Origin: Microvirga pakistanensis
GTDB lineage: Bacteria; Pseudomonadota; Alphaproteobacteria; Rhizobiales; Beijerinckiaceae
DNA length: 40,986 nt
Assembly (NCBI RefSeq): GCF_004458765.1
Contig: NZ_SPJX01000251.1
Location: 9,407-50,392, forward strand
Reading direction: 5' to 3'
Part shown: in pieces, positions 8,331 to 17,100 of the stretch
Numbering within the stretch: position 1 is the stretch's first letter
Layout of the letters: every line of letters begins with the position of its first letter
The notes under the pieces: generated by a model
The model's input: only the letters and a program-made list of their open reading frames with translations
Databases searched by the model: none
What the model was told of the DNA's origin: nothing
Made by a program: the position numbers and the translations under genes

Positions 8331-8823
8331 GACCTGAATGTGACGGCAGTCGCCCAGAGGATCTGCCGCCCCCCTCATCGGGCTGTACGGGACACTATGC
8401 GAGTTGGCTCTCGGCGTGTGGCATCGTAAGACCAGTCTCGCGTGGACATTGCGTCCTCCTTGAAGGTCAGGTTCTGGCACATCTGAGACATTGCGGCTTG
8501 GTCTGCATGCAGCCGCTAAGCGGAAGGTCAGGAACGTCCCGGCGCCTGCAGGGCCGAACGCTCTGACTCGCATCTTCGTGTGACCTTGTCCGACACTGAG
8601 TGCAATACGATCCTCGAGTACCCCGTACTGTAAGTAAGTTACGCTCTAATCGACTGCTCACGCCTTTCTGTCGAGCATTTCCGAGAAGCTTTGAGCCATA
8701 GGGATGGTCATTGTGACGCCCAAAGGCGGGACACTTTAAGCTTGACCGACCCTAGACGCTCAGAGGACTCTGCCATCACGAAAGCTTCGTTCGAGGGGCT
8801 AGGAACGAAGCAAACCAAAGAAC
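8331..8823. other. Intergenic stretch before the helicase gene
   Basis: About 490 bases without a convincing gene. Short open frames on both strands here have no recognisable protein features. I see no tRNA copy or direct repeat matching the tRNA-Lys fragment at 24389-24438, so this is not an obvious left end of the island. The only clear structure is the inverted repeat at 8784-8811. Confidence 0.6.
8784..8811 (+). promoter_or_regulatory. Perfect 9-bp inverted repeat in the leader of the helicase gene
   Basis: The arms gcttcgttc (8784-8792) and gaacgaagc (8803-8811) are exact reverse complements around a 10-base loop containing GAGGGG, 12 bases before the ATG at 8824. As RNA it would form a hairpin near or over the ribosome-binding region. 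As DNA it could be an operator. There is no T-run, so it is not a typical intrinsic terminator. The role is inferred. Confidence 0.5.
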
Positions 8824-11800
8824 ATGATGTCTGCACCTGATACTGTCGCACCTGCCGCTGAGCGCCTTCACAATCTTCTGGGATATGTCGAGCAAGTGGT
8901 CCGGCTGGATGAGCGGCCAGCCCTGCGGCTGTCGGAGCATCGGCTTCCTACCGGACAGACCTTTGTGCTGCACCAGCACGAACTGCATGCCATGCCTGGG
9001 GTTCGTCACGATCTGGTGGACGAGGATGGCCCGGTGTGGCTGGCTGTGGAGCGGCTCCGGCGCAGTGATCCTCCCGCACCGCCAGAACCCACAGCAGACT
9101 GGCTGGAGATCACCCCCGATCCCGAGCGGGAGCCGAAACTGCGGGACTACCTGCTTCGGACGGTGGCGGAGACGGAACGGGATGAACTCCTCGCCTCCGG
9201 AGCCGTGCGCCCGGAGGATGTGGCGGAAGCCATCAAGAAGGACGAGACCATTCCCCGCTGGGATGTGCGCCTGCGCCTGGAGGATCGCCCCGACGTCTGG
9301 AGCGCTGCCGAGACGTGGATCACCGAACAATGGTTGCCCTGGTCGGTGGCGGAACGTCCAGTTCGGCGGTCCCTAGCGCTGTATCAGCGGCTGTTTGAGG
9401 TCACCCAACTCGCCGAACTCGGAGGAGGCGACAAGTCCTTCGAGCTTGTTTGGGGTATGGGGCTCTCTCGCTGGCTCAGGGATGGCAATGAGGTCGACCT
9501 TCCTCTGGTCGAGCGTCTCGTTGAGATCGAAATCGACGATTTCGGCGGCGGTGAGATCAAGGTCAGGCCCCGGGCGGCCACAGCCGGGGTTAACATGCGC
9601 CCGTTCGAAGAACTCGGTGTCGAAGGGGCTTCTCTGGCGTTAGACGCGTCTCGTCGGGCGATCGCGGCCGTCGATGCCGATGAGGGTGTCTCGCCTTATC
9701 GGCGCGAGGGATTCGAGCCTATCCTTCGTGCCTGTCAGGCCCGTCTGGATGCCGAAGGCGTGTATTTGCCCGATCGCCAGGCATTGGCACCCGATCAGCC
9801 TGTCCCTTCGGCCGGCGAGCACCTGACCGTCTCGGACCGTTGGGTTCTGTTTGCCCGGAGACGGTCCGACAGCTTCATCCTGGCCGATCTTGAGAACCTG
9901 AAGAAGTCGGTCGAGAAGGCCGCCGAGGAAGGCACTCTGCCGGGCCCGGCTCAGACCCTTGTGATGGGGCCTTCCTCCGAGCAGCCGAACGATATCTGGG
10001 CTCCACTGGGAAATCGCGTCGGCGAGACCATGGGCGGGACAGCCGAGGCAGCGCCCCAGGCCGAGGCGACGGACCTCTTCTTCCCCAAGCCCTTCAACGA
10101 TGACCAGATCGAGATCGTGCGCCGTCTGGAAGGCACCGATGGCATCGTTGTGCAGGGTCCGCCCGGCACGGGCAAGACGCATACGATCTCCAACATCATC
10201 TGCCACTACATGGCCACGGGCCGGCGGGTCCTGGTCGTGTCGCATGGCGAGCCTGCCCTTGCGGTCCTGCGGAACCAGCTGCCCGAAGGGGTTCGGGATC
10301 TCGCGATCAGTATTACGGCCACGGAGCGAGAAGGATTTAAGCAACTCGAGACGGCTGTGCGCCTCCTGCAGTCAGTGGTGGAGAGTATCAAGCCCAGCGA
10401 GCAATCGCGTCTGATCCGGGACCTAGAAGCCTCTGTTGTTGGCCTCCGGACCCGACTTGAGGCGGTCGATAAGGAGATCGAGCGCTTCGCCCTGCTGCAG
10501 CTCGCCCCGACAGCGGCTGGTGAGCGGCCGGCGGAGCTTGCAAAGCGGATTGTCTCCTCGGCAGAGCAATACAGGTGGTTCGAGGATCGCCCGGAGCAGT
10601 CCGCGCAGGATGCTGGTCTGTCAGACGATGAGATCTCCGCTCTTCGAGCGGCCCGTTTGACCCTCGGTTCCCGTCTCGAGTACCTGGATGCGGTGCTCCC
10701 GTCGGTTGAGGATCTACCCGACGGGGAGGTCATTGCCCGGCTGCATGAGGACCTCGTCCGGTCCGAGCGCTTCGCGGGGGCAGCCTCACGAGATAGCTCG
10801 CTGACGATCCGCATTGGTTCCGCTGGTGCCATTGGGCAGGCGCTGCGAGGAGCCGAAGCCCTTGAGACCCTCCAGCGTGTTCAAGCGATTACCAAGGCCA
10901 ATTCCTGGCTTGAGCCGGTGGCTCAGCATGCGATCGCTGACGAGCGGGGAGTTGGCGCTCTCGATCTGCTCCTGCGGTTCGTGGAAGACGCAAAGCCGAT
11001 TGTCGAGGAGCGGAAGCGCTACCTGGCCCAGCCGGTGGAACTGCCTGATACCTTCGAGCCAGCAGCCGCTGAGGCGACCACGTTGATCGGTCGCCTCGCC
11101 AACGGCGAGGAGGTCTTTGGCTTCTTTGCCTTTCGCGAGAAAGCCCTCCGGCCGGTTGTGCAGGCCATTAAGGTGCAAGGGCGCGTGCCGGCTGCTCGGG
11201 AGGACTGGGATCACATTCGCCAATACCTCGTCTGGCGGGAGCAGATCACTTCACTGAGCGTCCGGTGGCGGGCGCTGGCCGAGGAGATTGGCGCTCCGTC
11301 TGCAGGGTCGGCGCGGGAAATCGAGCAACTCGTCAGCCTCCTTGATGCCGTCCTCGTGGAGGGGGCTGGCGCCATGCGCACGCTTGAGGATGTCTTCGGC
11401 CAGGTCGTACCTGGGGCGAGCGCGCCCCGGGATCTGTGGCGCGATCCTGGCCGGATGACAAACGTCGAGGAAGCGCTTCGAAATGCGGCCGCCTCCGCAC
11501 AGCTCGCTGCCGCGGGCGTTGAAGTGTCCCGGCTCGAGGCGCTTTTCTCGGATGCATCAGGCAAGATCGGAAAACTGGCTCGCGACCTGCTGGGCGAGGC
11601 TATTGGCCGATCCAATATCGGGACAGAGACCGTTGCCCGCCTCTGGGGTGCCTTGAGGCGCCAAATCGATGATCTGAATCAGCATAAGAACCATTTGGGG
11701 CTTGCCCGCACCGTCACAGACCGGATCCGCGAAGCAGGGGCTCCTCTCTGGAGCCGGCGTCTGGCCATAGAACCAGTCGAAGGTGAGACGGATGCCTTGA

Positions 11801-13779
11801 TCCCTGTCGACTGGCGTGAGGCATGGGATTGGGCGGCAGCCTCGGCCTACCTGGCGCGGATCGATGACCGGGATCGGCTGCGTAGCCTGGCCGAGGAACG
11901 GGTCCGCCTTGATGCTGAAATTCGGAAAACCTTTAAGCGGGTGGTGCGCGAGCGAACCTTCTATGAGCTTGGTCGGTCCATGTCTGGGCCGGTGCGCTCT
12001 GCCCTGATGATGTTCGCCACAGCCCTCCGTAGGACCGGTAAGGGCACCGGCAAGGGAGCCGTCCGGCATCGCCGCGACGCCCGTAGCGCTATGGCGCAGT
12101 GCTACGACGCCATTCCGTGCTGGATCATGCCGACATGGCGCGTTGCGGAGCAGTTGCCTGGCGAGGTCGGCTCATTCGACCTCGTCATTATGGACGAGGC
12201 CTCTCAATCGGACATCCGTGAGGTGCCGGCACTCCTTCGCGGCAAGAAGATCCTCGTGGTCGGCGACGACAAGCAGGTGAGCCCGACGGCTGCCTTTATC
12301 GAGAACGCGAAGATTGACCGCCTTGAGAACGGCTTCCTCAAAGGGCAGCCCTTTAAGACGCTTCTGCTTCCGGGAGCCTCGCTCTACGACCTCGCCAAGG
12401 TCATGTTCCCAGACAAGCTGGTCATGCTCAAGGAGCACTTCAGGTGCGTTGAACCGATTATCCGGTTCTCCATGCAGTTCTACCCTGAGCCTCTGGTGCC
12501 GTTGCGCGTGCCGACGGCGCATGAGCGGCTCGATCCGCCGCTCGTCGACATCTACGTGCCGGACGGGCGCCGCCAGGGGGATAAGCAGAACCCGCGGGAG
12601 GCGGAGGTGATCGTCAGTGAGATCCGCAAGATTGTTGAGGATCCCGCCCTTGCTCGTATCGAGGCCCAGGATCGCTGGCGCAGCATCGGTGTGGTGTCGC
12701 TGATTGGAGCGAAGCAGGCTGCCCTCATTAACCGCACGCTTCTCGATAAGCTCGGGGAAGATCTGATGATGCGCCACCGGATCGCCTGCGGTGACAGTGC
12801 TACCTTCCAGGGCAACGAGCGCGATATCGTCTTCCTGTCCATGATCGCTGATCCCAACAGCAAGCAGGCTCAGACGGCAGCCCAGTTCGAGCAGCGCTTC
12901 AACGTGGCGCTCTCACGTGCCCGCGACCGTCTCGTGCTCGTCCGCTCGGTCCGCGAGGAGGAACTCAAACCTGAGGACCTGAAGGCGCGTGTGATCCGTC
13001 ACTTCCGTGATCCGATGGCCGGTGCGGCCACGCCCACGGGCGACCTTGAGGCCATGTGCGAGTCGGACTTCGAGCGTGAGGTGCTACGGCGTCTTCTGGA
13101 GCGCGGGTATCGGGTGACTCCGCAGGTCGGCGCCATGGGGTACCGCATCGACCTTGTCGTCGAGGGAGCCAACGGGCGGCGCCTAGCCATCGAATGTGAC
13201 GGGGATCAGTATCATGGTCCGGAGCGCTGGGCGGACGACATGCGCCGTCAGCGCATTCTCGAACGGGTTGGTTGGCGCTTCTGGCGCTGCTGGGCGTCGA
13301 GTTTCACGCTCGATCCGAATGGTTGCATGGATGATCTGTTTGCGACACTCGAGCGCCACGGGATTGAGCCTTCCAATGGTGTGATAAGTCATAGGGTTTT
13401 CACCGCCCATATTACCTTGCCGTCGAGACTGGCTGATGCAGGGGCTGGCGATTCAGAGAAATCTGAAGAGCAGGTCGAACCTCAAGTTCAGGAGTACAAT
13501 GGGGCAAGTCTCAACGATGTAGAGAAGCCAATTGGTTCCTCCACTGGGATCCGTGCTGGTGACCGAGTTGTCATCAGATACCTCGACGATAACAAGACGG
13601 CGACATTCACATTGAGCCCAATCCGGGACGATCTGACGAACGGCTTCCTTGCAGCGCACTCGCCGCTAGGCAAAGAATTGATCGGTCTGACAGAGGAAGA
13701 CGAGGTCGAGTTTGAGGTGGATGGCCGACTGAGACGTGTCCTCGTGGTGCGAACTGAGAAAACAATTGTTGCTCAGTAG
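8824..13779 (+). CDS. Giant SF1 helicase with C-terminal PD-(D/E)XK nuclease and GreA/GreB C-domain-like tail
   Basis: The 1651-residue protein has an N-terminal region of about 430 residues I cannot assign. Then come the SF1 DNA2/UPF1-type helicase motifs: Walker A GPPGTGKT (residues 445-452), a long helical insertion (about 520-1080, partly coiled coil), motif II DEAS (about 1124) followed by GDDKQVSPT, TFQGNERDIVFLS, and motif VI NVALSRARDRLVLV (about 1360). Next is a PD-(D/E)XK domain resembling REase_MTES_1575/DUF559 nucleases, with YRIDLVVEG (Asp about 1443) and IECDGDQYHG (Glu about 1457). The last 75 residues (GDRVVIRYLDD, HSPLGKELIG, EDEVEFEV) match the FKBP-like C-domain of GreA/GreB. 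It should be a cytoplasmic ATP-driven nuclease acting on DNA or RNA, and such proteins cluster in defence islands. The tail suggests contact with RNA polymerase, which is an inference. The start could be either of two adjacent ATGs. Confidence 0.88.
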   Translation: MMSAPDTVAPAAERLHNLLGYVEQVVRLDERPALRLSEHRLPTGQTFVLHQHELHAMPGVRHDLVDEDGPVWLAVERLRRSDPPAPPEPTADWLEITPDPEREPKLRDYLLRTVAETERDELLASGAVRPEDVAEAIKKDETIPRWDVRLRLEDRPDVWSAAETWITEQWLPWSVAERPVRRSLALYQRLFEVTQLAELGGGDKSFELVWGMGLSRWLRDGNEVDLPLVERLVEIEIDDFGGGEIKVRPRAATAGVNMRPFEELGVEGASLALDASRRAIAAVDADEGVSPYRREGFEPILRACQARLDAEGVYLPDRQALAPDQPVPSAGEHLTVSDRWVLFARRRSDSFILADLENLKKSVEKAAEEGTLPGPAQTLVMGPSSEQPNDIWAPLGNRVGETMGGTAEAAPQAEATDLFFPKPFNDDQIEIVRRLEGTDGIVVQGPPGTGKTHTISNIICHYMATGRRVLVVSHGEPALAVLRNQLPEGVRDLAISITATEREGFKQLETAVRLLQSVVESIKPSEQSRLIRDLEASVVGLRTRLEAVDKEIERFALLQLAPTAAGERPAELAKRIVSSAEQYRWFEDRPEQSAQDAGLSDDEISALRAARLTLGSRLEYLDAVLPSVEDLPDGEVIARLHEDLVRSERFAGAASRDSSLTIRIGSAGAIGQALRGAEALETLQRVQAITKANSWLEPVAQHAIADERGVGALDLLLRFVEDAKPIVEERKRYLAQPVELPDTFEPAAAEATTLIGRLANGEEVFGFFAFREKALRPVVQAIKVQGRVPAAREDWDHIRQYLVWREQITSLSVRWRALAEEIGAPSAGSAREIEQLVSLLDAVLVEGAGAMRTLEDVFGQVVPGASAPRDLWRDPGRMTNVEEALRNAAASAQLAAAGVEVSRLEALFSDASGKIGKLARDLLGEAIGRSNIGTETVARLWGALRRQIDDLNQHKNHLGLARTVTDRIREAGAPLWSRRLAIEPVEGETDALIPVDWREAWDWAAASAYLARIDDRDRLRSLAEERVRLDAEIRKTFKRVVRERTFYELGRSMSGPVRSALMMFATALRRTGKGTGKGAVRHRRDARSAMAQCYDAIPCWIMPTWRVAEQLPGEVGSFDLVIMDEASQSDIREVPALLRGKKILVVGDDKQVSPTAAFIENAKIDRLENGFLKGQPFKTLLLPGASLYDLAKVMFPDKLVMLKEHFRCVEPIIRFSMQFYPEPLVPLRVPTAHERLDPPLVDIYVPDGRRQGDKQNPREAEVIVSEIRKIVEDPALARIEAQDRWRSIGVVSLIGAKQAALINRTLLDKLGEDLMMRHRIACGDSATFQGNERDIVFLSMIADPNSKQAQTAAQFEQRFNVALSRARDRLVLVRSVREEELKPEDLKARVIRHFRDPMAGAATPTGDLEAMCESDFEREVLRRLLERGYRVTPQVGAMGYRIDLVVEGANGRRLAIECDGDQYHGPERWADDMRRQRILERVGWRFWRCWASSFTLDPNGCMDDLFATLERHGIEPSNGVISHRVFTAHITLPSRLADAGAGDSEKSEEQVEPQVQEYNGASLNDVEKPIGSSTGIRAGDRVVIRYLDDNKTATFTLSPIRDDLTNGFLAAHSPLGKELIGLTEEDEVEFEVDGRLRRVLVVRTEKTIVAQ

Positions 13780-13821
13780 CAGGCAAAGCTAGGAGCTTCT
13801 ATTCGCACATGATCAAGGGAA

Positions 13822-13992
13822 ATGACGCAACCCGGACGAGGCGCTAAGGAAATTAAGATCGAAGCCCCTTCCAAGCGGAATGCGCTAGCGATGTTCGGAA
13901 GTGATCCACCTGTTCACCCAAAGGCTCAAAGTATGCAGTGGGTTCGACATAGCATCACAGGTATCCGCCGCACGCTAAAGAGCAAGGGTTAG
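13822..13992 (+). CDS. Possible small basic protein between helicase and STAND genes
   Basis: An ATG at 13822 opens a 56-residue frame (MTQPGRGAKEIKIEAPSKRN ...) ending at the tag at 13990-13992, with an internal ATG at 13891. The product is basic and lacks membrane segments. An AAGGGA sits almost directly against the ATG, which is too close for an ideal ribosome site. I recognise no family. It may be chance, but its position between two candidate defence genes makes it worth listing. Confidence 0.25.
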   Translation: MTQPGRGAKEIKIEAPSKRNALAMFGSDPPVHPKAQSMQWVRHSITGIRRTLKSKG

Positions 13993-14044
13993 CCTACATA
14001 AGGTCGGTGCGGATATGAATAGGGCCGCGGCAGTCGGGTAGACT

Positions 14045-14073
14045 AGCCTTGCTTCTATGCCTTAAGCAAGGCT
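14045..14073 (+). promoter_or_regulatory. Perfect 10-bp inverted repeat upstream of the STAND gene
   Basis: Arms agccttgctt (14045-14054) and aagcaaggct (14064-14073) pair exactly across a 9-base loop, about 50 bases before the ATG at 14124. No T-run follows. It could be an operator, an attenuator or the terminator of the helicase transcript. Confidence 0.45.
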
Positions 14074-14123
14074 GGCGTCTGTAGTAGCGCGACTTGGCAG
14101 GTCTAGACTGGGAAAGCTCGCTT

Positions 14124-17100
14124 ATGGATCCTTTGACCTCGGAAGAAAAGCAATCAGCGACGTCAACTGAGCTAACAGGCGGAGCCGGCTTTACCTACGA
14201 AGACTCAGTGGTCGCCTATCATCTGGCCGCGTTGTTGCGAGAGGAGCGCATTGCCGGACTGAATGGCATCGTGAAGACGGTGGCGGTTCAGCAGGAGGGG
14301 CACGGCGACCCCATGGACGACATTATCGTCGAGCTTGACGATGCCGGCTTGCCACGGAGGCTGAGCCTCCAGGCAAAACGTACGATCCAGATTAGCGCCG
14401 CCAATGATGCCTTCCGCGACATCCTCGCGCGCGCCGTCGCGACCCGCGCAACTGATCGCTTCAATGGCGACTTCGATGCCTATGGCTTCGTCGTCGAGAA
14501 TGTCGCCATCGGGCGTTTCCGGACGCTGAACCGGCTGATCGACTGGGCCAAAAGCAGTCCTTCCGGTGATGATTTTGCGCAGCGATTCGCTCCTGGAGGC
14601 GCTGCGGCCGCTGCCGAGCGATCCCTGCGTGAGGAACTGGCCCCGCTTCTTGGGGCCCAATCCCCTGATGAGGAGCGCAAGTTCTATGCCCATTTCGTGG
14701 CGCTGCACCTCGCTGGCACGGCTGAAGGGGGTATCTTTGGAACGGAGATAGCCAACCGCCTCCAGGAGCTTGTTGCAGCCAACGAGGATGGCCAAGACCT
14801 TTTGCTTTTCGACCGTCTCCGCCGCATTGCGCGCGATGGCGCCGGCACCGCCCGCAAGTGGACGCGGCAGACGCTGCTGAGCGAACTCCGTGGTGCCGTA
14901 CGGCTCAAAGTCGCTCCGAACTACCGGCGCGATATCGATCTCTTGCAGGCGCTTTCAGGTGACTGGATGGCAGATGTGTCCGAAGAGATCGAGGGCTTTC
15001 GCGTCGAACGCCCCACTCTGGAAAGAAGCATCAGGGACCGCTTGGCCGAGTGCCGTCTCGTCAACCTTAGCGGCCTTCCAGGGTGCGGCAAATCCGCGAT
15101 ACTCAAACGGATCGCCAGAATCGAGGGATCCAAAGGGTCGATTCTCTTCCTGAAGTCCGACCGCCTTGAGGGAACCAGTTGGTTGACCTTCGCGGCCGCC
15201 CTCGGACTCCAGCACCGCAGGGTTGCCGATCTCCTGGCCGAGATCAGCGTGACGGGGACGCCGGTCCTGTTCATCGATGGCATCGACCGCATCAGGCCCG
15301 ATCAGAAAGGCATTGTCACCGATATTCTCCGAGCAATCGAGGAAAACGAACAGCTTGCACACTGGAAGGTCCTGGCGACCTCGCGCGACCGAGGGCTTGA
15401 GCCGTACCGGGCGTGGTTTCCGGCAAGCTTCTATCGGGGAACCGGCATCGGGGACGTTCCCGTCGAGAGCTTCTCAGACGAGGAGGCTGAGGCTTTAGCG
15501 CGGCAACAGCCTAATCTGAGGCGGTTGCTCTTCGGCCCGGCAGGCGTCCGCGAGATCGCTCGGCGACCGTTCTTCGCAGCTGTGCTCGCGCGAAGTTTCC
15601 CAGACGACTTGACAACACCGCAGACCGAGGTCGACCTCATCTCGGCCTGGTGGGCGCGTGCCGGCCATGATGCACCGGAAGAAGCGGTGCCGCAACGGCA
15701 AAGGGCGCTGTTGGACCTAGCCGAAACGGGCGTGCGCAATCTCGGAAAGAGCATCCCAGCCCGCCCGCTCAAGGATGCCACGGTAGCCCAGATCGCCGCT
15801 TTGAAGGCCGATCACGTCATCCGCGTCCACGATGCCGGCGCGGCATACTCCTTCACGCATGACATCTTCTTCGAGTGGGCGTTCTTCCGGCTGCTCATCG
15901 ACCTTGGTGACGACTGGACGAGCGCCCTGATCGGCGCGGGCGAGCCGCCGTTGCTCGGCCGCGTGGTTGGACTACTCGCGCAAAACGCTCTCGCGTCGCC
16001 GGGCAGATGGTCGGCGGGCTACCGGGACCTTGAGCGTCAGCCACTGCGCACGCAGTGGCTACGGGAGTGGCTGACGGCTCCACCGCTCACACCAGCCTTC
16101 GTCCAACGCCATGAGGAGTTCCAGGCGCTCCTCGCCGAGAACGATTATGCGCTGCTTGAGAAGCTGCTTGTCTGGTTCCAAGCCCAGCACACGATCCCCA
16201 GCCCAGCCATCCTCCAAGGTGATGCTGGCATGGACGGTGTGGATCGCCTCAGTTTGGCCGACAGGCTTGGCTGGCCATCGGACTTCGAGGGCTGGGGCCG
16301 GCTCCTGGATTGGCTGCTGTCGATCGCCTCGATCCTGCCCGCTCGATTGCAGCCTATCGTGGTTGAAGTCTTCGGTGTCTGGCAGAACGTTTTCGCGGAC
16401 CTCCAGAACCCGCGCTCCGCAGCCCTCATCTATGTGTGCTCCAACTGGCTAGTTGAGTTAGAGAGCGTCGAGTACTCCGAAAAACTCACTTTTAAGCATG
16501 GCCGGTGGGAGAGCCTCGGCTCCGAGGCACGGTCGCGCCTCGCAATTGGCCTGCGTACGATCATCATGCGGTCCGCACGTTCCTATCCTGCACCGGCGAT
16601 CGCGCTTTTCGAACGCGCAGCAAACAACGAGCGCATGCGACGGGAAGCCTATGGTGACCTGATGGCGTTCACGCCAATCATGGCAGAAGTGGCTCCGACG
16701 GCAGTGGTTGCCGTCGCGAAAGCGGAATTGATCGAAGAGCTCCCGCAGGATCGGCTTGACCGTGAAGAGCGCGAGTATCGAGAACATGTGGAATGGCTCG
16801 AACAGCTTCGCGCCATTCCGGAGCAAGACCGGACGATGAAGCAAATCCTTGCTCTGCAGGGTCCGCACTTCCCGATCAAGGGACGCAACCGGATTGATCT
16901 CGACGACATTGGGATCGACCGCCATAGCTTCTACTACCATCCGACATCACCCCTTCACGAGCCGTTTGCCGGCCTCTTCGCCAAAAGACCCGAGGCCGCG
17001 CTCGCGCTGATCCACGATCTCGCTAACCATGCGACCAAGGGCTGGCGCCAAGTTCAGCTCCTCAACCGTGACAGCATGGGGACGCCGGTTCCCGTGATCC

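Larger units (their letters stand above)
13780..14123. other. Spacer between the two giant genes
   Basis: About 340 bases. It contains one short open frame (13822-13992) and one perfect inverted repeat (14045-14073), both listed separately. I see no T-rich terminator after the helicase gene and no clear promoter, so whether the two large genes share a transcript is open. Confidence 0.5.

Noticed and set aside
12172..12777. Antisense open frame inside the helicase gene
   Set aside because: It lies fully within the region encoding helicase motifs II-IV and shows no recognisable fold.
14205..14795. Antisense open frame inside the STAND gene
   Set aside because: It covers the nuclease domain of the STAND protein on the other strand; no ribosome site or family features.
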